A stretch of DNA of 13,470 nucleotides from Auxenochlorella pyrenoidosa. Its lineage: Eukaryota; Chlorophyta; Trebouxiophyceae; Chlorellales; Chlorellaceae. Below, piece after piece: positions 1 through 9,250 of the stretch. The stretch is taken from positions 36,683 to 50,152 of the forward strand of contig KQ482021.1 in the NCBI GenBank assembly GCA_001430745.1, in the 5' to 3' direction. Position 1 is the first letter of the stretch. Every line of letters begins with the position of its first letter. The notes below the pieces were generated by a model. It saw nothing but the letters and a program-made list of their open reading frames with translations, did no database searches and had not been told where the DNA came from. The position numbers and the translations under genes were made by a program.

Positions 1-3000
1 GGCACGGGGCGGCGGCCGCGCAGCGGCGAGGTGGCGTCGGCGGCGTCGGCGGCGGGCGGGGCGTCGGCGGTGTTGGCAGAGGGCGCATCCTCCGCCTCGA
101 GGCCCCGGCAGATGACGCAGCGGTAGCGGGAGTCCTTGACTGAACAGCGGGGGAGGGGAGGCGGGCGGTGCAAAGGGCGTCACAAACCGGCAAGCAGGCA
201 TGAGGGTGCGAAACACCAGCAGGAAACCGGCAGAGCCAGGGCAGGCCATGCACCCGCCCCACACCCCCTCCTCCCTTCCCGGCGCCCGGCACCTGCACGG
301 CTCCAGTTGTTGATGCCCAGCCCCGGGCGGCGCTGGAAGCACTTGAAGCAGAAGCAGCGGGGGCAGGCGGCGCAGCCGAGCATGAGGAACTCGCTGCTGC
401 CGCACCACACGCAGGATGGCACGCGCCGCACGCCTGCGGGGGGGAGGGGGTGGGACCCAGGCCGCGTGAGTGCAGGGAGGTCGGGTGGGTGCGGGGCGCA
501 AGGGCAGGGGCAAGGGCGCAGAGGCCAACTGATCCCAACAGCAGAAAGCTGCGGCCATGCGCTTAGAAAATGCATGACAGGGCACAGAAATGCTTGCTTG
601 GGTACCCAGGCAAGCAAAGCAGGGGCCGTCGCGCACAGCGGGCTCACCAGGGGCGGGAGGCGGGCCACGAACGTTGCCTGCCTGCTTGAGTACGGCACCA
701 GACGAGCCGCCGGCACGCTGCCCCCGATCCCTGCGCTGGCTTGCACCCGCCACGCTGCTGCGCGGTCGTCCTGCCGGCCGCCTCGCCGGCGCTGCCTGCT
801 GCCGCTGCGGTGGCTGCAGCGCTGCCGGGCCGACGTCACGGGCAAAGCGGCGCATGGCCAGCCGTGCCGCCCGCTCCTCTGCCTGCGCTGCAGCATCCTG
901 CGGGGCCCCTGCCAGCAGCACCTCCCCCTCGGAGGCCTGCTCGCTGCCTGCTGGGGCATCCCAGGCCCCAGCCGCGCCTGCCGCCTCAAGGCGCCACACC
1001 GCCGAGAGCTGGGCAGGCGGGTCCTTCACGCGCCCGCTGCGCACCACCACGCGCTCGGCGCCGTCGCGGATCGCTGCATGCAGCAAGAGGCGGCAACCGC
1101 AGGGCCGGCGGGCGCTAAGCAACTGTCCAGTGAGGCGCAGCCAGCCCCGAGAGCCGAGACCAGGCACGCAGTCATCAGCGGTCAACAGGTGGCACTAGGC
1201 AGGGCGGCGGGCAAACGCAACAGGAGACGGGCGGGACCCGCTGCCGGCAGCTAGCCCCCCCCCCCCCCCCCGGGGCCTCACCCTGCATGCGCGCCGCCCA
1301 CTCCTCCTTGTACAGCTGCAGCTCCCGCTTCTTCAGCTTCTCCCGCTTGCGCACCTGGTCCGCCAGCGTGCGGGCCGACTCGAGGTCGCGCCTGCGGGGG
1401 TGGGGGTGGGGTCGAGGGAGCGGGCAGCGCAGGATGAAGCAGGCCGTACGTGCAGCTTGTCGGCAACACCAGGGGTGCGACATGCCCTGCCTCACCATAC
1501 AAAAGCAATCGGCTTGGAGAGCTTGTGTGTGCTCCCGCAATTCCCCGGCTCCACCGCACGCACCATCACGCCTCCATCACCCCACCCACCCTCTGCCGCA
1601 CCACAGGCCCCCCGCACCCCCACCCGCCCACCTGATCTCCTGGAAGCGCGACTTGACCTCCTCGGGGTCCATGCGCCGCTTGCGGATGCCCGCCAGCGCC
1701 ACCGGCGAGTCCTGCGCGTGGAAGGGCCCCTCCTCGCCCTCGCCGCCGTCCTCGCCCGCCGCCGAGGCCAGGCGCGCCGCCTTGCGCCGGTCCCAGGGCG
1801 GCTCGTACCAGAGGCGCTGGATGAGGGGGCGCCCCGCGCGCTGGTGCTTGGCCCGCCAGTAATCGTACACAGCGCGGATCACGCTCTCGTAGTGGTTGAT
1901 GCCGGGCACCTGGGGGAGGGTGGGGTGGGGCGGGGCGCGCTGGGCCACGCGGGGCCGCAGTCCAGAATGCACGGGACGGGGCACGCTGCGCAAGCGGGCC
2001 ACATGGGCGGCGGGGCGCCCACGGCCCGTGAGGCAGCGGCTGCAAAAGCAGGTGCTGCTGGTACGGTGCCTCCCAAAGCCATTAAAGGAGCAAGCTGCGC
2101 CGCTGCGCCCCTGGCTGGCCTTGCGAGGCCCCCACCCCACCTGCAGGCACTTGTCCAGCGGGAACACCTCCTCAATGGACGGCAGCGACACGGCGGGCAG
2201 CTGGTCGCTGGCGCTGGGGTCGGCGGCCTGCACCACCCATTTGCTGGGGTGCCGCTGCAGGGGGGGGGGGGGCCAGGGCAGGGACGCAATCGGCACGCAG
2301 GCTGCCAGGCCCAGAGCCTGCCCGGTGCTGCCAGGCTTAGGGAGGCACCACCCTCCCAGCAGCTGCGGCGCACAGCCCCGCCAAGCAGCAGCCTGGATGA
2401 GAGCGCGGAGCAAGCCGCCGGAAATGGCCCGCCTTTGATTGCACGCCGCCCTCTCACCCCCCTGGCAGCGGCGGCGCCCCACCTGCAGCTCTGCCGTGTA
2501 CTCCTTCTCCATGCGGTCGATCAGGTGCTCCATCCACTCCTCGCCCAGTGTGCGCCGCGCCTTGCGGCTCTTGGCGCGCTTGGCCTGCGTGTGTACGGCG
2601 GGCCGGGGGCAGCAGGGGCTGGGGCGGCCAGGCGTGGAGGCGGGCCCAGGCGGGGCATAGCAGCTCGAGCACCTGCTGGGGCCGCTGCTTGCGCTGCACA
2701 CCAGGGCTATGCGCGTGGGCTGCTGCCCACGATGGGTGGTGCATCCCTCTGCGGCGCCCACCTCGGCGTTGTACTGCGCCAGCCACTCCTCGTCCTCGTC
2801 ATCCAGGTCGTACTCGACAGCCAGGTCCAGGTCGTCCGGGGTGGGCTGCAGCGGGGGATTGGGTTGGGGTTGGTTGTGTTGGTTGAAAGTGGTGCACGAC
2901 GGCGTGGCGATTCTGGCTTGCTGGGAGGATGCAGGCAGGGAGCGGCAGCACGAGGCGGGCAGCGACAGCACACGCTGCTGCCGCTGTGGCGCTGCCCCTG

Positions 3001-4859
3001 AAAGCGCATGCTGGTGGTGCTGCTGCGCTGCCTGCTATCCGCGCTGGAGGTGAGCGAGTGGAACGTTGGCTGGAGCGCCTGCTGCCAGGATGCCTGCATG
3101 CCTGCTGGCCGGCTGCCCGCATGCTGCGAGCACCCGCCCCGCCCACCTGCACGTAGCGGATGTAGGGCGGGTCCCGCGCCACCGCCAGCTCTGCCGAGCG
3201 CCAGGCAGCGGAGGCAGCGAGCGCCGCAGCGCTCGTGCCTGGCACATCCGGCACCAGCTCCGGCGACTCCCCCACCAGCCGCTGCACCACCGGCGGGTTG
3301 TGCTCGCGCACCAGCTGGTCTGGCTGCTGGCCCAGCGGCAGCAGGCGCACGGTGGGCACGATGATGGCGGCGGCGCCCTCCCCCGCCACCGCCTGCGCCT
3401 TGGCGGCAGCCGCCAGCCGCAGGTCGCCCGGCGCCTCCTGGTCGGGCGGCTTGATCTCCAGCAGGGTGCGCAGCTCCTTGTCTTGCACGACCAGCGGGTA
3501 GGGGGCGCCGTCGGCGGGGTCGGCATCGCCTGCAGCACAGGCCAGGGCTGCCGCAAGCCCACTGAGCAGGCCGCCAAGGAGAATCGGAACAGCTGCGGGC
3601 CTGCAGGCATGCGCCGGCTTGGGGCGGCCAGCGCGGGCAGCACGGGGGCACAGCCTGCAGCCCAGACGAGCGGGGGCCTGCCGCGCACCGGCCTCGCAGT
3701 CCCGCAGCCACTGGTAGAACTCGCCGCCGTCGTAGTGCAGCAACGCGTCGTCCTGGCCCTCCAGGAACACCGCCAGCTTCTCATCTGCAGGGCAGGGCAG
3801 CAGCGGGCGGCGCCATGGCAGCGTGGGCACTGCGGCGCGAGGGCGGCAGCGGGAGCCGGGCAAAGGGAGGAGGAGCCTGCGTGTGCGCACTGCTGGCAAG
3901 GGCCGCGCCTGCTGACCCCTCCCCCCAGCCTGAAGCACTGGCTCGGCCCTCCAGACCCCAAGGACCGCTACGAGGGAGGGAGGGCGCCCGCTGGCGCTGC
4001 CGCATGCCCGTACCCCACCCGCAGGTGGGCACACACCCACCTATGAGCAGCGGGCGCATCTTCCAGGAGCTGCGCACGCGCTTCATGCCTCCGCCCTGCG
4101 TCTGCTGGGATTGCGCCGGCTGCGCCAGCTGCTGGCTGCGCGCAGGGCGGGCCGCAGCTGCGCCGCGCTCCTCTGATGACGACGCCTCTGATGCGCTCGC
4201 ATGCTTGCGCTTCCGCTGGCGTGCCGGCGCCTGCTGCTGCTGCTGCTGCTGCTGCTGTTCGGCAGGCTCCATGAGCCGTACCTGGCGCCGTGGAGGCGCT
4301 GCTGTCTGCTGCTGGTCAGGCTTCTGGGCAGGCCGCGCCCGTTCCTCTTTCCGCCGCTGTGTGCGCGTCGGCGCCGGCTCCACTGGCACGTCCACTGCAG
4401 CGTGCCGCCGGAGCTTTTCCCCATTCAACACTCCGAAGCCGTTTGCGCGCAGCAGCATGGCTGCCTCCCTGGTGCCGCGTGGCAGGCGGCCGAGGTCAGG
4501 CACAGGCGAGGGCGGCTCTGTCGACGTCGCCCGGACGCCGCCCGCGCCACGGCGGCCCCGCGCTTGCCGGCCTACTGGGGGTGGCATGTCATCGATCGCG
4601 CCGTCGGATGCGCTGTGCGGTGGAGGCAGGGAGGAGTGGGCGCGGCAGAGTCTCGGCGGAGGCGTGGCGGGGGGACTCGGGGGCAACCGTGCATCGTGCA
4701 AAACCGATCGGTGGATGACGGCAGCCCAAGACAGCCTTCCGGCAGTCCCCGCGCTGCGAAGAACAGCTCCCAGAGCCCTGGTTCTCACCTGGGCTCATCC
4801 CTGGTCCTCTTACTGGGAAAGACGCGCTGCTGGATGGATTTGGCGAGCTGAAAAAGCAT
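1..4859 (-). CDS. Enhancer-of-polycomb (EPL1-domain) chromatin protein with C-terminal ADD/PHD-like finger, 3' end outside window
   Basis: Exons in transcript order: 4859-4789, 4612-4041, 3784-3689, 3529-3147, 2845-2762, 2584-2483, 2254-2141, 1909-1632, 1391-1282, 1073-648, 433-293, 139 to the edge. All introns are GT-AG and all phases agree, giving at least 838 residues. The EPL1 signature is split over several exons: PPYIRYVQ joined to PTPDDLDLAVEYDLDDEDEEWL (about residues 367-397), then INHYESVIRAVYDYW and GRPLIQRLW (about 478-505), then RRDLESARTLADQVRKREKL (about 566-585). This family includes Epl1, JADE and BRPF, scaffolds of nuclear MYST-type histone acetyltransferase complexes (NuA4, HBO1, MOZ), so the inferred role is histone acetylation. 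The N-terminal part is basic and Gln-rich. Residues about 750-800 form a cysteine finger (CVWC, CAACPRCFCFKC, RCVICRG). The most uncertain part is the 5' end: the first exon could be untranslated, with translation starting at the ATG at 4587. Symbol withheld because the subfamily is unclear. Confidence 0.85.
1255..1271. repeat. C17 homopolymer in an EPL intron
   Basis: Seventeen Cs on the plus strand, so G17 on the transcribed minus strand, starting about 10 nt after the donor of the intron between exons 1391-1282 and 1073-648. It is directly followed by GGGG on the plus strand. Length may be unreliable in the assembly. A run this long could affect splicing or fold as a G-rich structure. Confidence 0.85.
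2260..2272. repeat. G13 homopolymer forming a pyrimidine tract at an EPL 3' splice site
   Basis: On the minus strand this is a run of 13 Cs followed directly by TGCAG, the acceptor of the exon starting at 2254. It appears to be the polypyrimidine tract of that splice site. Confidence 0.85.
4231..4257 (-). repeat. Pure (CAG)9 repeat encoding polyglutamine
   Basis: Nine uninterrupted CTG triplets on the plus strand read as nine CAG codons in the EPL-like gene (about residues 143-151), between MEPAE and APARQRKRK. The tract lies in the basic, disordered N-terminal region. Being uninterrupted, it may vary in length between strains. Confidence 0.9.
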
Positions 4860-5135
4860 CAAAAGCCGGCCTCCCGCCGCAAACGGCCGCGGGTCGTACC
4901 TGCTCCTTTTCTTCCGCAGTCTCGCGATCGGAGCGGCAAGGGCGCGTTGCCGCGTGGTTTTCTGCACAATGCTGCTTGGCCCAGCATGCAAAGCAAGGCA
5001 TGCCGAGCAGGGTCTCTGCTCTCTCTGCCTCGGCCGTACTTCCCCCAATCACTGCTTGCGCCTTGCCACGCCCCAGCCACAGGCCCAGCGTGTCTGTCCG
5101 AGTGCCCTTCGCCCTCCTCACTCGCAAGCGCAAGT
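4860..5135. promoter_or_regulatory. Head-to-head intergenic region between the EPL-like gene and OHP1
   Basis: This 276-bp gap (548 bp if EPL translation begins at 4587) separates divergent start codons and must hold both 5' UTRs and promoters. A CCAAT pentamer lies at 5045-5049 on the plus strand. No convincing TATA box was seen. On the minus strand a donor-like CAG/GTACGA at about 4898 and an acceptor-like TTTTTCAG near 4848 would define an intron of only 52 nt, shorter than any other here, so I did not adopt it. Confidence 0.5.
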
Positions 5136-6050
5136 ATGGCGGCCCTGGCGACCAGCCGCTCCCTGCAGCAGTGCTTTGTCAGCAGCAGGTGCGGCATAAA
5201 TCATTCCCGGCCTGGCGCTTCCCTCGCCGTGCGCCGATCGCCCGAGTTCTCGCGCTTGCACCAGCCTGCGCCGGCCCCTGCCCTGCCCAGCCCATATCAA
5301 GCTGTTTTTAGGACAATGCCTGACTTGCGGCACCTTGCTGGCCCGCCTTGTTGCAGCCGAGTGGTGGCGCCGCGCCGCTCCCCCGTGGTGGTGCGCGCCG
5401 ACCTCTCCAACGCAGCCTCCTCTGTCAAGCCGCCCAAGGTGCGGCCATGCCTTGCTGGCCTTCAGTTGGCATGGTTTTGGAAATTGCTGTTCACCGCGTG
5501 GGAAGGGCATGCAGGCCTCTGGGCATCCCCACAACGGCACAGCACTGGACTGATGTGCATGTCTCTGCCCGTCATCCATGGGGCCGACCCTCCCATGCTG
5601 ACCGTTGCCTGTGCAGGGCGTGACGCTGCCGCCCACCAAGCCTGCTGTGCCTCCCTCCAACGTTGGCTTTGTGGAGAATGCGGAGCGGCTCAACAGCCGC
5701 GCGGCCATGGTGAGCTCGCGCCACGCCTGCCCATCGCTCCCTGCTGCTGCTGCTGTCGATACTTGCAGGCTGCCAAGCAGTGCAACAGGTGCCCCTCTGA
5801 GCATCTGCTGCAAGGCGGGTCGCTATCTGAGTCAGCAGACAGCATTCTGTGCATCTCTGCCCTGCCTGCCTGCCTGCTCGCCCGCTGTCCACCCTCAACA
5901 AAGGAGCGTCGCCCCTCATCCCCACCCCCACAACCGCTGCTGCTGCAGATCGGCTTCTTTGCGCTGCTGCTGGTTGAGCTGGTGGCAGGGCAGGGCCTGC
6001 TGGACCTGCTGGGCTTCACCACTGGCAACGGCCTGGGCTTTGAGCTGTAA
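5136..6050 (+). CDS. OHP1: One-helix protein 1, chloroplast thylakoid (LHC-like/HLIP family)
   Basis: Exons 5136-5188, 5357-5438, 5617-5709 and 5949-6050, all GT-AG, give 109 residues, matching the roughly 110 aa of plant OHP1. Residues 1 to about 33 are rich in Ser, Arg and Val and lack acids, as in a chloroplast transit peptide. The single membrane helix begins after GFVENAERLNSRAAM (residues 62-76). This contains the chlorophyll-binding ExxNxR motif of the LHC family (E68, N71, R73), and continues as IGFFALLLVELVAGQGLLDLL. The C-terminus GFTTGNGLGFEL resembles that of plant OHP1. OHP1 is known to bind chlorophyll and carotenoid together with OHP2 and HCF244 during photosystem II reaction-centre assembly, and to respond to light stress. 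The start is the only ATG that gives a transit peptide. The first intron is 168 nt, a multiple of three, with no in-frame stop, so a 165-residue intron-retained form remains possible. The stop codon lies inside TGTAA. Confidence 0.9.
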   Translation: MAALATSRSLQQCFVSSRCGINHSRPGASLAVRRSPEFSRLHQPAPAPALPSPYQAVFRTMPDLRHLAGPPCCSRVVAPRRSPVVVRADLSNAASSVKPPKVRPCLAGLQLAWFWKLLFTAWEGHAGLWASPQRHSTGLMCMSLPVIHGADPPMLTVACAGRDAAAHQACCASLQRWLCGECGAAQQPRGHGELAPRLPIAPCCCCCRYLQAAKQCNRCPSEHLLQGGSLSESADSILCISALPACLLARCPPSTKERRPSSPPPQPLLLQIGFFALLLVELVAGQGLLDLLGFTTGNGLGFEL

Positions 6051-6629
6051 ATACTCCCAGAGAGCCGCTCCCTGCGTCCCCAGCCGCCACCAGGCCAGGT
6101 TGCTGCCAACTGCCCCCCAGGGCTCGAGCCCCGCAGCAGCTTTTCTGCCCCCTGTTCCGTCTCCTGTTGAGCGTGTGAGCCAGCGATCTTCTCCTGTGAT
6201 GACCCCCAAGCAACCCTGCCTCCCGGCCAATCGACGCCCCTCACCTTGCAAGCCTGCTGGCAGTGCCCTGCCCTGATTTTATTGCCCTGCCAATCCCTCT
6301 TCCTACATGTACCCTTGCTGCTGTCCAGTGGTCTGCCCGACCCCTAATTTTTGAGAAGCTGAGCAGATGGCGCCACTCGAGTGCTGAGGCTGGACTAACA
6401 TTGACAGCAGTCAGAGTTGAGGGGAGTGACCTAGCGGCAGAGCAAAGAGACTGTGCACCAGAGGACAGTGTGCACGGGTGTGGAGGCATGAATGAAACAG
6501 AAGGAGCTGCGGGTATGTGATACAGTTTCAAGCGCAGGCGCGCGCGCAGCCGGGCCCACGACTGCCACCGCTGCGGCGCCCGGCTGGTCTGGCCAGCATC
6601 GGCTGTCCTGCCGCCGTGGCGGGCCTGCT
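6051..6629. other. Convergent intergenic region (3' UTRs of OHP1 and CLPP5)
   Basis: No coding exon, RNA gene or mobile element is evident between the two facing stop codons. The only TGTAA on the plus strand overlaps the OHP1 stop codon (6046-6050). On the minus strand no TGTAA follows the CLPP5 stop; the closest variant is TGTAT at 6524-6520. AT content is higher than in the genes (for example around 6275-6290 and 6345-6360), as expected for untranslated regions. Confidence 0.6.
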
Positions 6630-7506
6630 TCACGCCATTGCCAAAACGGGCTTGGACACCACTGCGTCGATCAGGCCGTACTCCACCTGGGGGTGGGGGG
6701 TGGGAAGGGACGCAGGGGGTTGATGGTGGCCCCAGCGAGCGAGGCGAAGGGTGGACCCACAAAGTTAACTCAGCAGGCAAGAGAACTGCGAGCCCTGGCC
6801 AGCACGCTGCGCCGCAGCCCCTGGCGGCTGCACAGAGGCCAGCCGCGGTGCTCAAGAGCAGGCGTTCACATCGCTGCGGTGCGGGGCTGCAGGCAGAGCC
6901 ACATTGCGGCGGCGGCGGTGTGGTTTGGCCGGCCGTGAGCTCCCTGTCCTTGGAAATTATGCGGGCGACATGCAGGCGTGCATCCAGCCGGCCCTGCAGC
7001 CGCGCTCACCGCCTCCTGCGCCGACATGAAGAAGTCGCGGTCAGTGTCGGCGGTGATGGTGTCCATGCCCTGCCCCGTGAACTCGGCCAGGTAGCCGTTG
7101 AGCGTCAGCTTGTGGTGCAGGATCTCGTTGGCCTGCAGCCCCCGGGACGTGGGGGGGTGGGGGCAGCCAGGTAAGGGAAGGGTCACGGTGCAGCTGAGCA
7201 GGCATGGGCAAGCTGGCCACGGCTTGGTGCCGGGGGTCACGTGCCAAGAGGCAACCCAGCGCACGTGTTTCGGCAACCTTGGGGCTGCCAGCATGAGTGC
7301 CGGCGCCAGCTGCCTGGACCCGCCATGCGGCACACGCATCGCCGCGCCGCCGTCAACCAGACCGCTCGCAGCCTGCTGGCACGGCTAGTTCAGGGGCTGT
7401 CGAGACCAGCACGCATCGCTGCCGCAGCCCGACAGCAAGCGCCGGCCCCCCCCCCCCCCACACCTGGATCTCAATGTCGGCCGCCTGGCCCTGCGCGCCA
7501 CCCAGC

Positions 7507-7541
<35 letters not shown>

Positions 7542-9063
7542 GTAGCGCTTGCCCTGGTGGCCCGAGGCCAGCAGGAAGGCGCCCATGGAGGCGGCCAGGC
7601 CCACGCACACGGTGGACACGTCGGGGCGGATGTGGCGCATCGTGTCAAACACCGCCATGCCTGGCAGCCAGAGGGGGTGGGTGTGCAGAGCCGTTAGAAA
7701 GACAGTCAGAACAGTGGCACCAGGAGCACGGCTCACGCACGCACAGCTGGGCGTGTGGCCGAGCCGCCAGGCGGCGCCCGGGCCAGCACGCCGCAAGCAG
7801 GGGGTGCGGCAGCGCGCACGCCCAGGGCGCGGCCTCTGCTGCACGTCGCGCCGCGCTTACCCGCCGTCACCGAGCCACCGGGTGAGTTGATGTAGAGGGT
7901 GACGTCGCGGTTGGGGTCGGCAGAGTCCAGGTACAGCAGCTGCGCGACAATCAGGTTGGCCATGTCGTCGTCCACCGGGCCGCCTAGCCGCACTATCCGC
8001 TGCGGGCGCGGGGGCGGGGGGGAGCGGCGGCAGGGCTGGGTTGCTGGCTTGGCGGGCGGCCAGGGCGGGGTGGGGGCATGCCATGTCAGCATTTGGCAAG
8101 GCAGCCTGGCCGCACTGGGCTGCGCCAGAACAGTGCCAAAGAGTGGGGTGGAAACGAGGGCTGAGCCAGGGACCAGAGGTTGGGCACGAGCTCGTGCTCA
8201 GTCCTGGGTGGTGCACGACACACAACCCAGCCGTGTGCGCCTCCACAGGAAGGGCGCGTCGCCCTGCCTGGCTGGCCCCCATGATCACAGCCTGGCAAGA
8301 CGCGAGCGACAAGCACCAGAGGGCAGCCCTCCTCCACGCCTGGTGCTCTGCAGCCAGGAGACGGCTGCGAGATGCGAGCTGGCTGCGGCCAGCAGGCGGC
8401 GGCTCGAGTGCTGCTGCGCACCTGCTGGAAGAGCTGCGAGATGACCTGCTGGAAGCGCTCCACCACCAGCGGCGAGGGCGGCGGCGGGCCCTGGCCGGCG
8501 TAGATCACAGGCGCCTCCGCGGTGTTGGAGAAGTCCACGCCGCGCTGCGAGGTGGGCGTCCACAGGTTGGACCTGCGCGAGGGCGGCAGCGACGACAGAG
8601 GCGGTGAGCACGAGCGTGGCCGCTGCACCCTGCCTGCGCCACGGGTGCAGGGCTCTGGGAGCAGGCTGATGCCACGCGCCGTGGCTGCACTGCCTGCGGC
8701 CGTGCCTGGCGAACAAAAGCTCTGCCGCGCCTTCTGGTGGCACCGGCGGGGCTGGCGGGCAGCGGAGGCCCTGCCCCACATCGCGGGCCTGCTGTCACTT
8801 CTGAGTTGTTTCAGGCCGATCCATGGTTCGTCCCCGCACTGCTCAGGCAGCGGCTGGGCCGAAAGCGCCGTCAGCTGGCCAGGCTAAAGCCGGCGAGCAC
8901 GGCGCCAGGCCAGGAGGGCCGCCGCGCTGCCTTCATATCGGCGTGAGGATACACAATCGCTGCAAGCCTACCTGGGAGCAGCTGCCGCCTGCACAGCCTT
9001 GCGGGCCGCAGTGCGGGGCGCCAGAGGCGCCGCGCGGGTGGGAGCAGCTGCGATGCTCTGCAT
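6630..9063 (-). CDS. CLPP5: ATP-dependent Clp protease proteolytic subunit, chloroplast, ClpP5-like
   Basis: Exons in transcript order are 9063-8972, 8572-8422, 7999-7861, 7660-7464, 7132-7010 and 6686-6630. All are GT-AG with consistent phase and encode 252 residues. This is a serine peptidase (family S14) of the stromal Clp core, which degrades proteins unfolded by ClpC-type chaperones. Residues 1 to about 30 ([20 protein letters not shown] onward) are Ala/Arg-rich and acid-free, like a transit peptide. The core has [13 protein letters not shown], then GLAASMG with nucleophile S152, MIHQP with H177, and TDRDFF with D226. Spacings of 25 and 49 residues equal those of E. coli ClpP, so the triad is complete and this is not a ClpR paralogue. 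[20 protein letters not shown] and [20 protein letters not shown] resemble plant ClpP5; assignment to P5 rather than another P subunit is from memory. The protein ends [17 protein letters not shown] with little C-terminal extension. It faces OHP1 at the 3' side and shares a 187-bp upstream region with the next gene. Confidence 0.93.
7446..7459. repeat. C14 homopolymer beside a CLPP5 splice donor
   Basis: Fourteen Cs on the plus strand, so G14 on the minus strand, beginning four bases into the CLPP5 intron after the donor at 7463. It is similar in placement to the G17 run in the EPL-like gene. Confidence 0.85.
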
Positions 9064-9250
9064 AGTGACCGCCAAGACACTCTGGGGGCCCTGAGGGCCG
9101 CCCGTTCACCCCCCATCCCCTCATCACTGCCAGCTAAGCCATGCATGATGGTCCGCTCTGAAGCTCCCCCAGCCTTGTGAAGCTTAAAGACCGAAAACCC
9201 TGAAAAATTGGAGCAACTGGAAACTCCAATCGGTCCGCCCACAAGGGAAT
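9064..9250. promoter_or_regulatory. Compact bidirectional promoter with mirrored CCAAT boxes (CLPP5 and coiled-coil gene)
   Basis: Only 187 bp separate the divergent ATGs at 9063 and 9251. A perfect 7-bp inverted repeat, ATTGGAG (9207-9213) and CTCCAAT (9224-9230), with a 10-bp spacer, places a CCAAT pentamer on each strand (minus 9211-9207, plus 9226-9230). The part from 9176 to 9230 is clearly more AT-rich than the surroundings. CCAAT is the known binding core of NF-Y. A regulatory role here is inference. Confidence 0.6.

Noticed and set aside
136..1254. 372-codon plus-strand frame, rich in Arg, Gly and Ala
   Set aside because: Shadow of EPL exons on the other strand. It has low-complexity composition and no domain.
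1400..3001. 533-codon open frame on the plus strand
   Set aside because: It lies antisense to the EPL-like gene and runs through its introns and exons alike, with no recognisable domain. Long spurious frames are expected in DNA this GC-rich, while the minus strand gives a phase-consistent EPL1 gene.
4847..4898. 52-nt intron on the minus strand (CAG/GTACGA to TTTTTCAG)
   Set aside because: Both sites look good, but it is three times shorter than any other intron here. No ATG upstream supports a further coding exon. It could still be a 5' UTR intron.
3815..5311. 498-codon plus-strand frame spanning the EPL/OHP1 boundary
   Set aside because: It is antisense to the EPL 5' exons and out of frame with OHP1. 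Its poly-Cys run is only the reverse reading of the CAG repeat.
6196..6276. Possible box C/D snoRNA (GTGATGA near 6196, CTGA near 6272)
   Set aside because: The flanking bases do not pair into a terminal stem and no second box pair or guide was evident, so chance matches are likelier.
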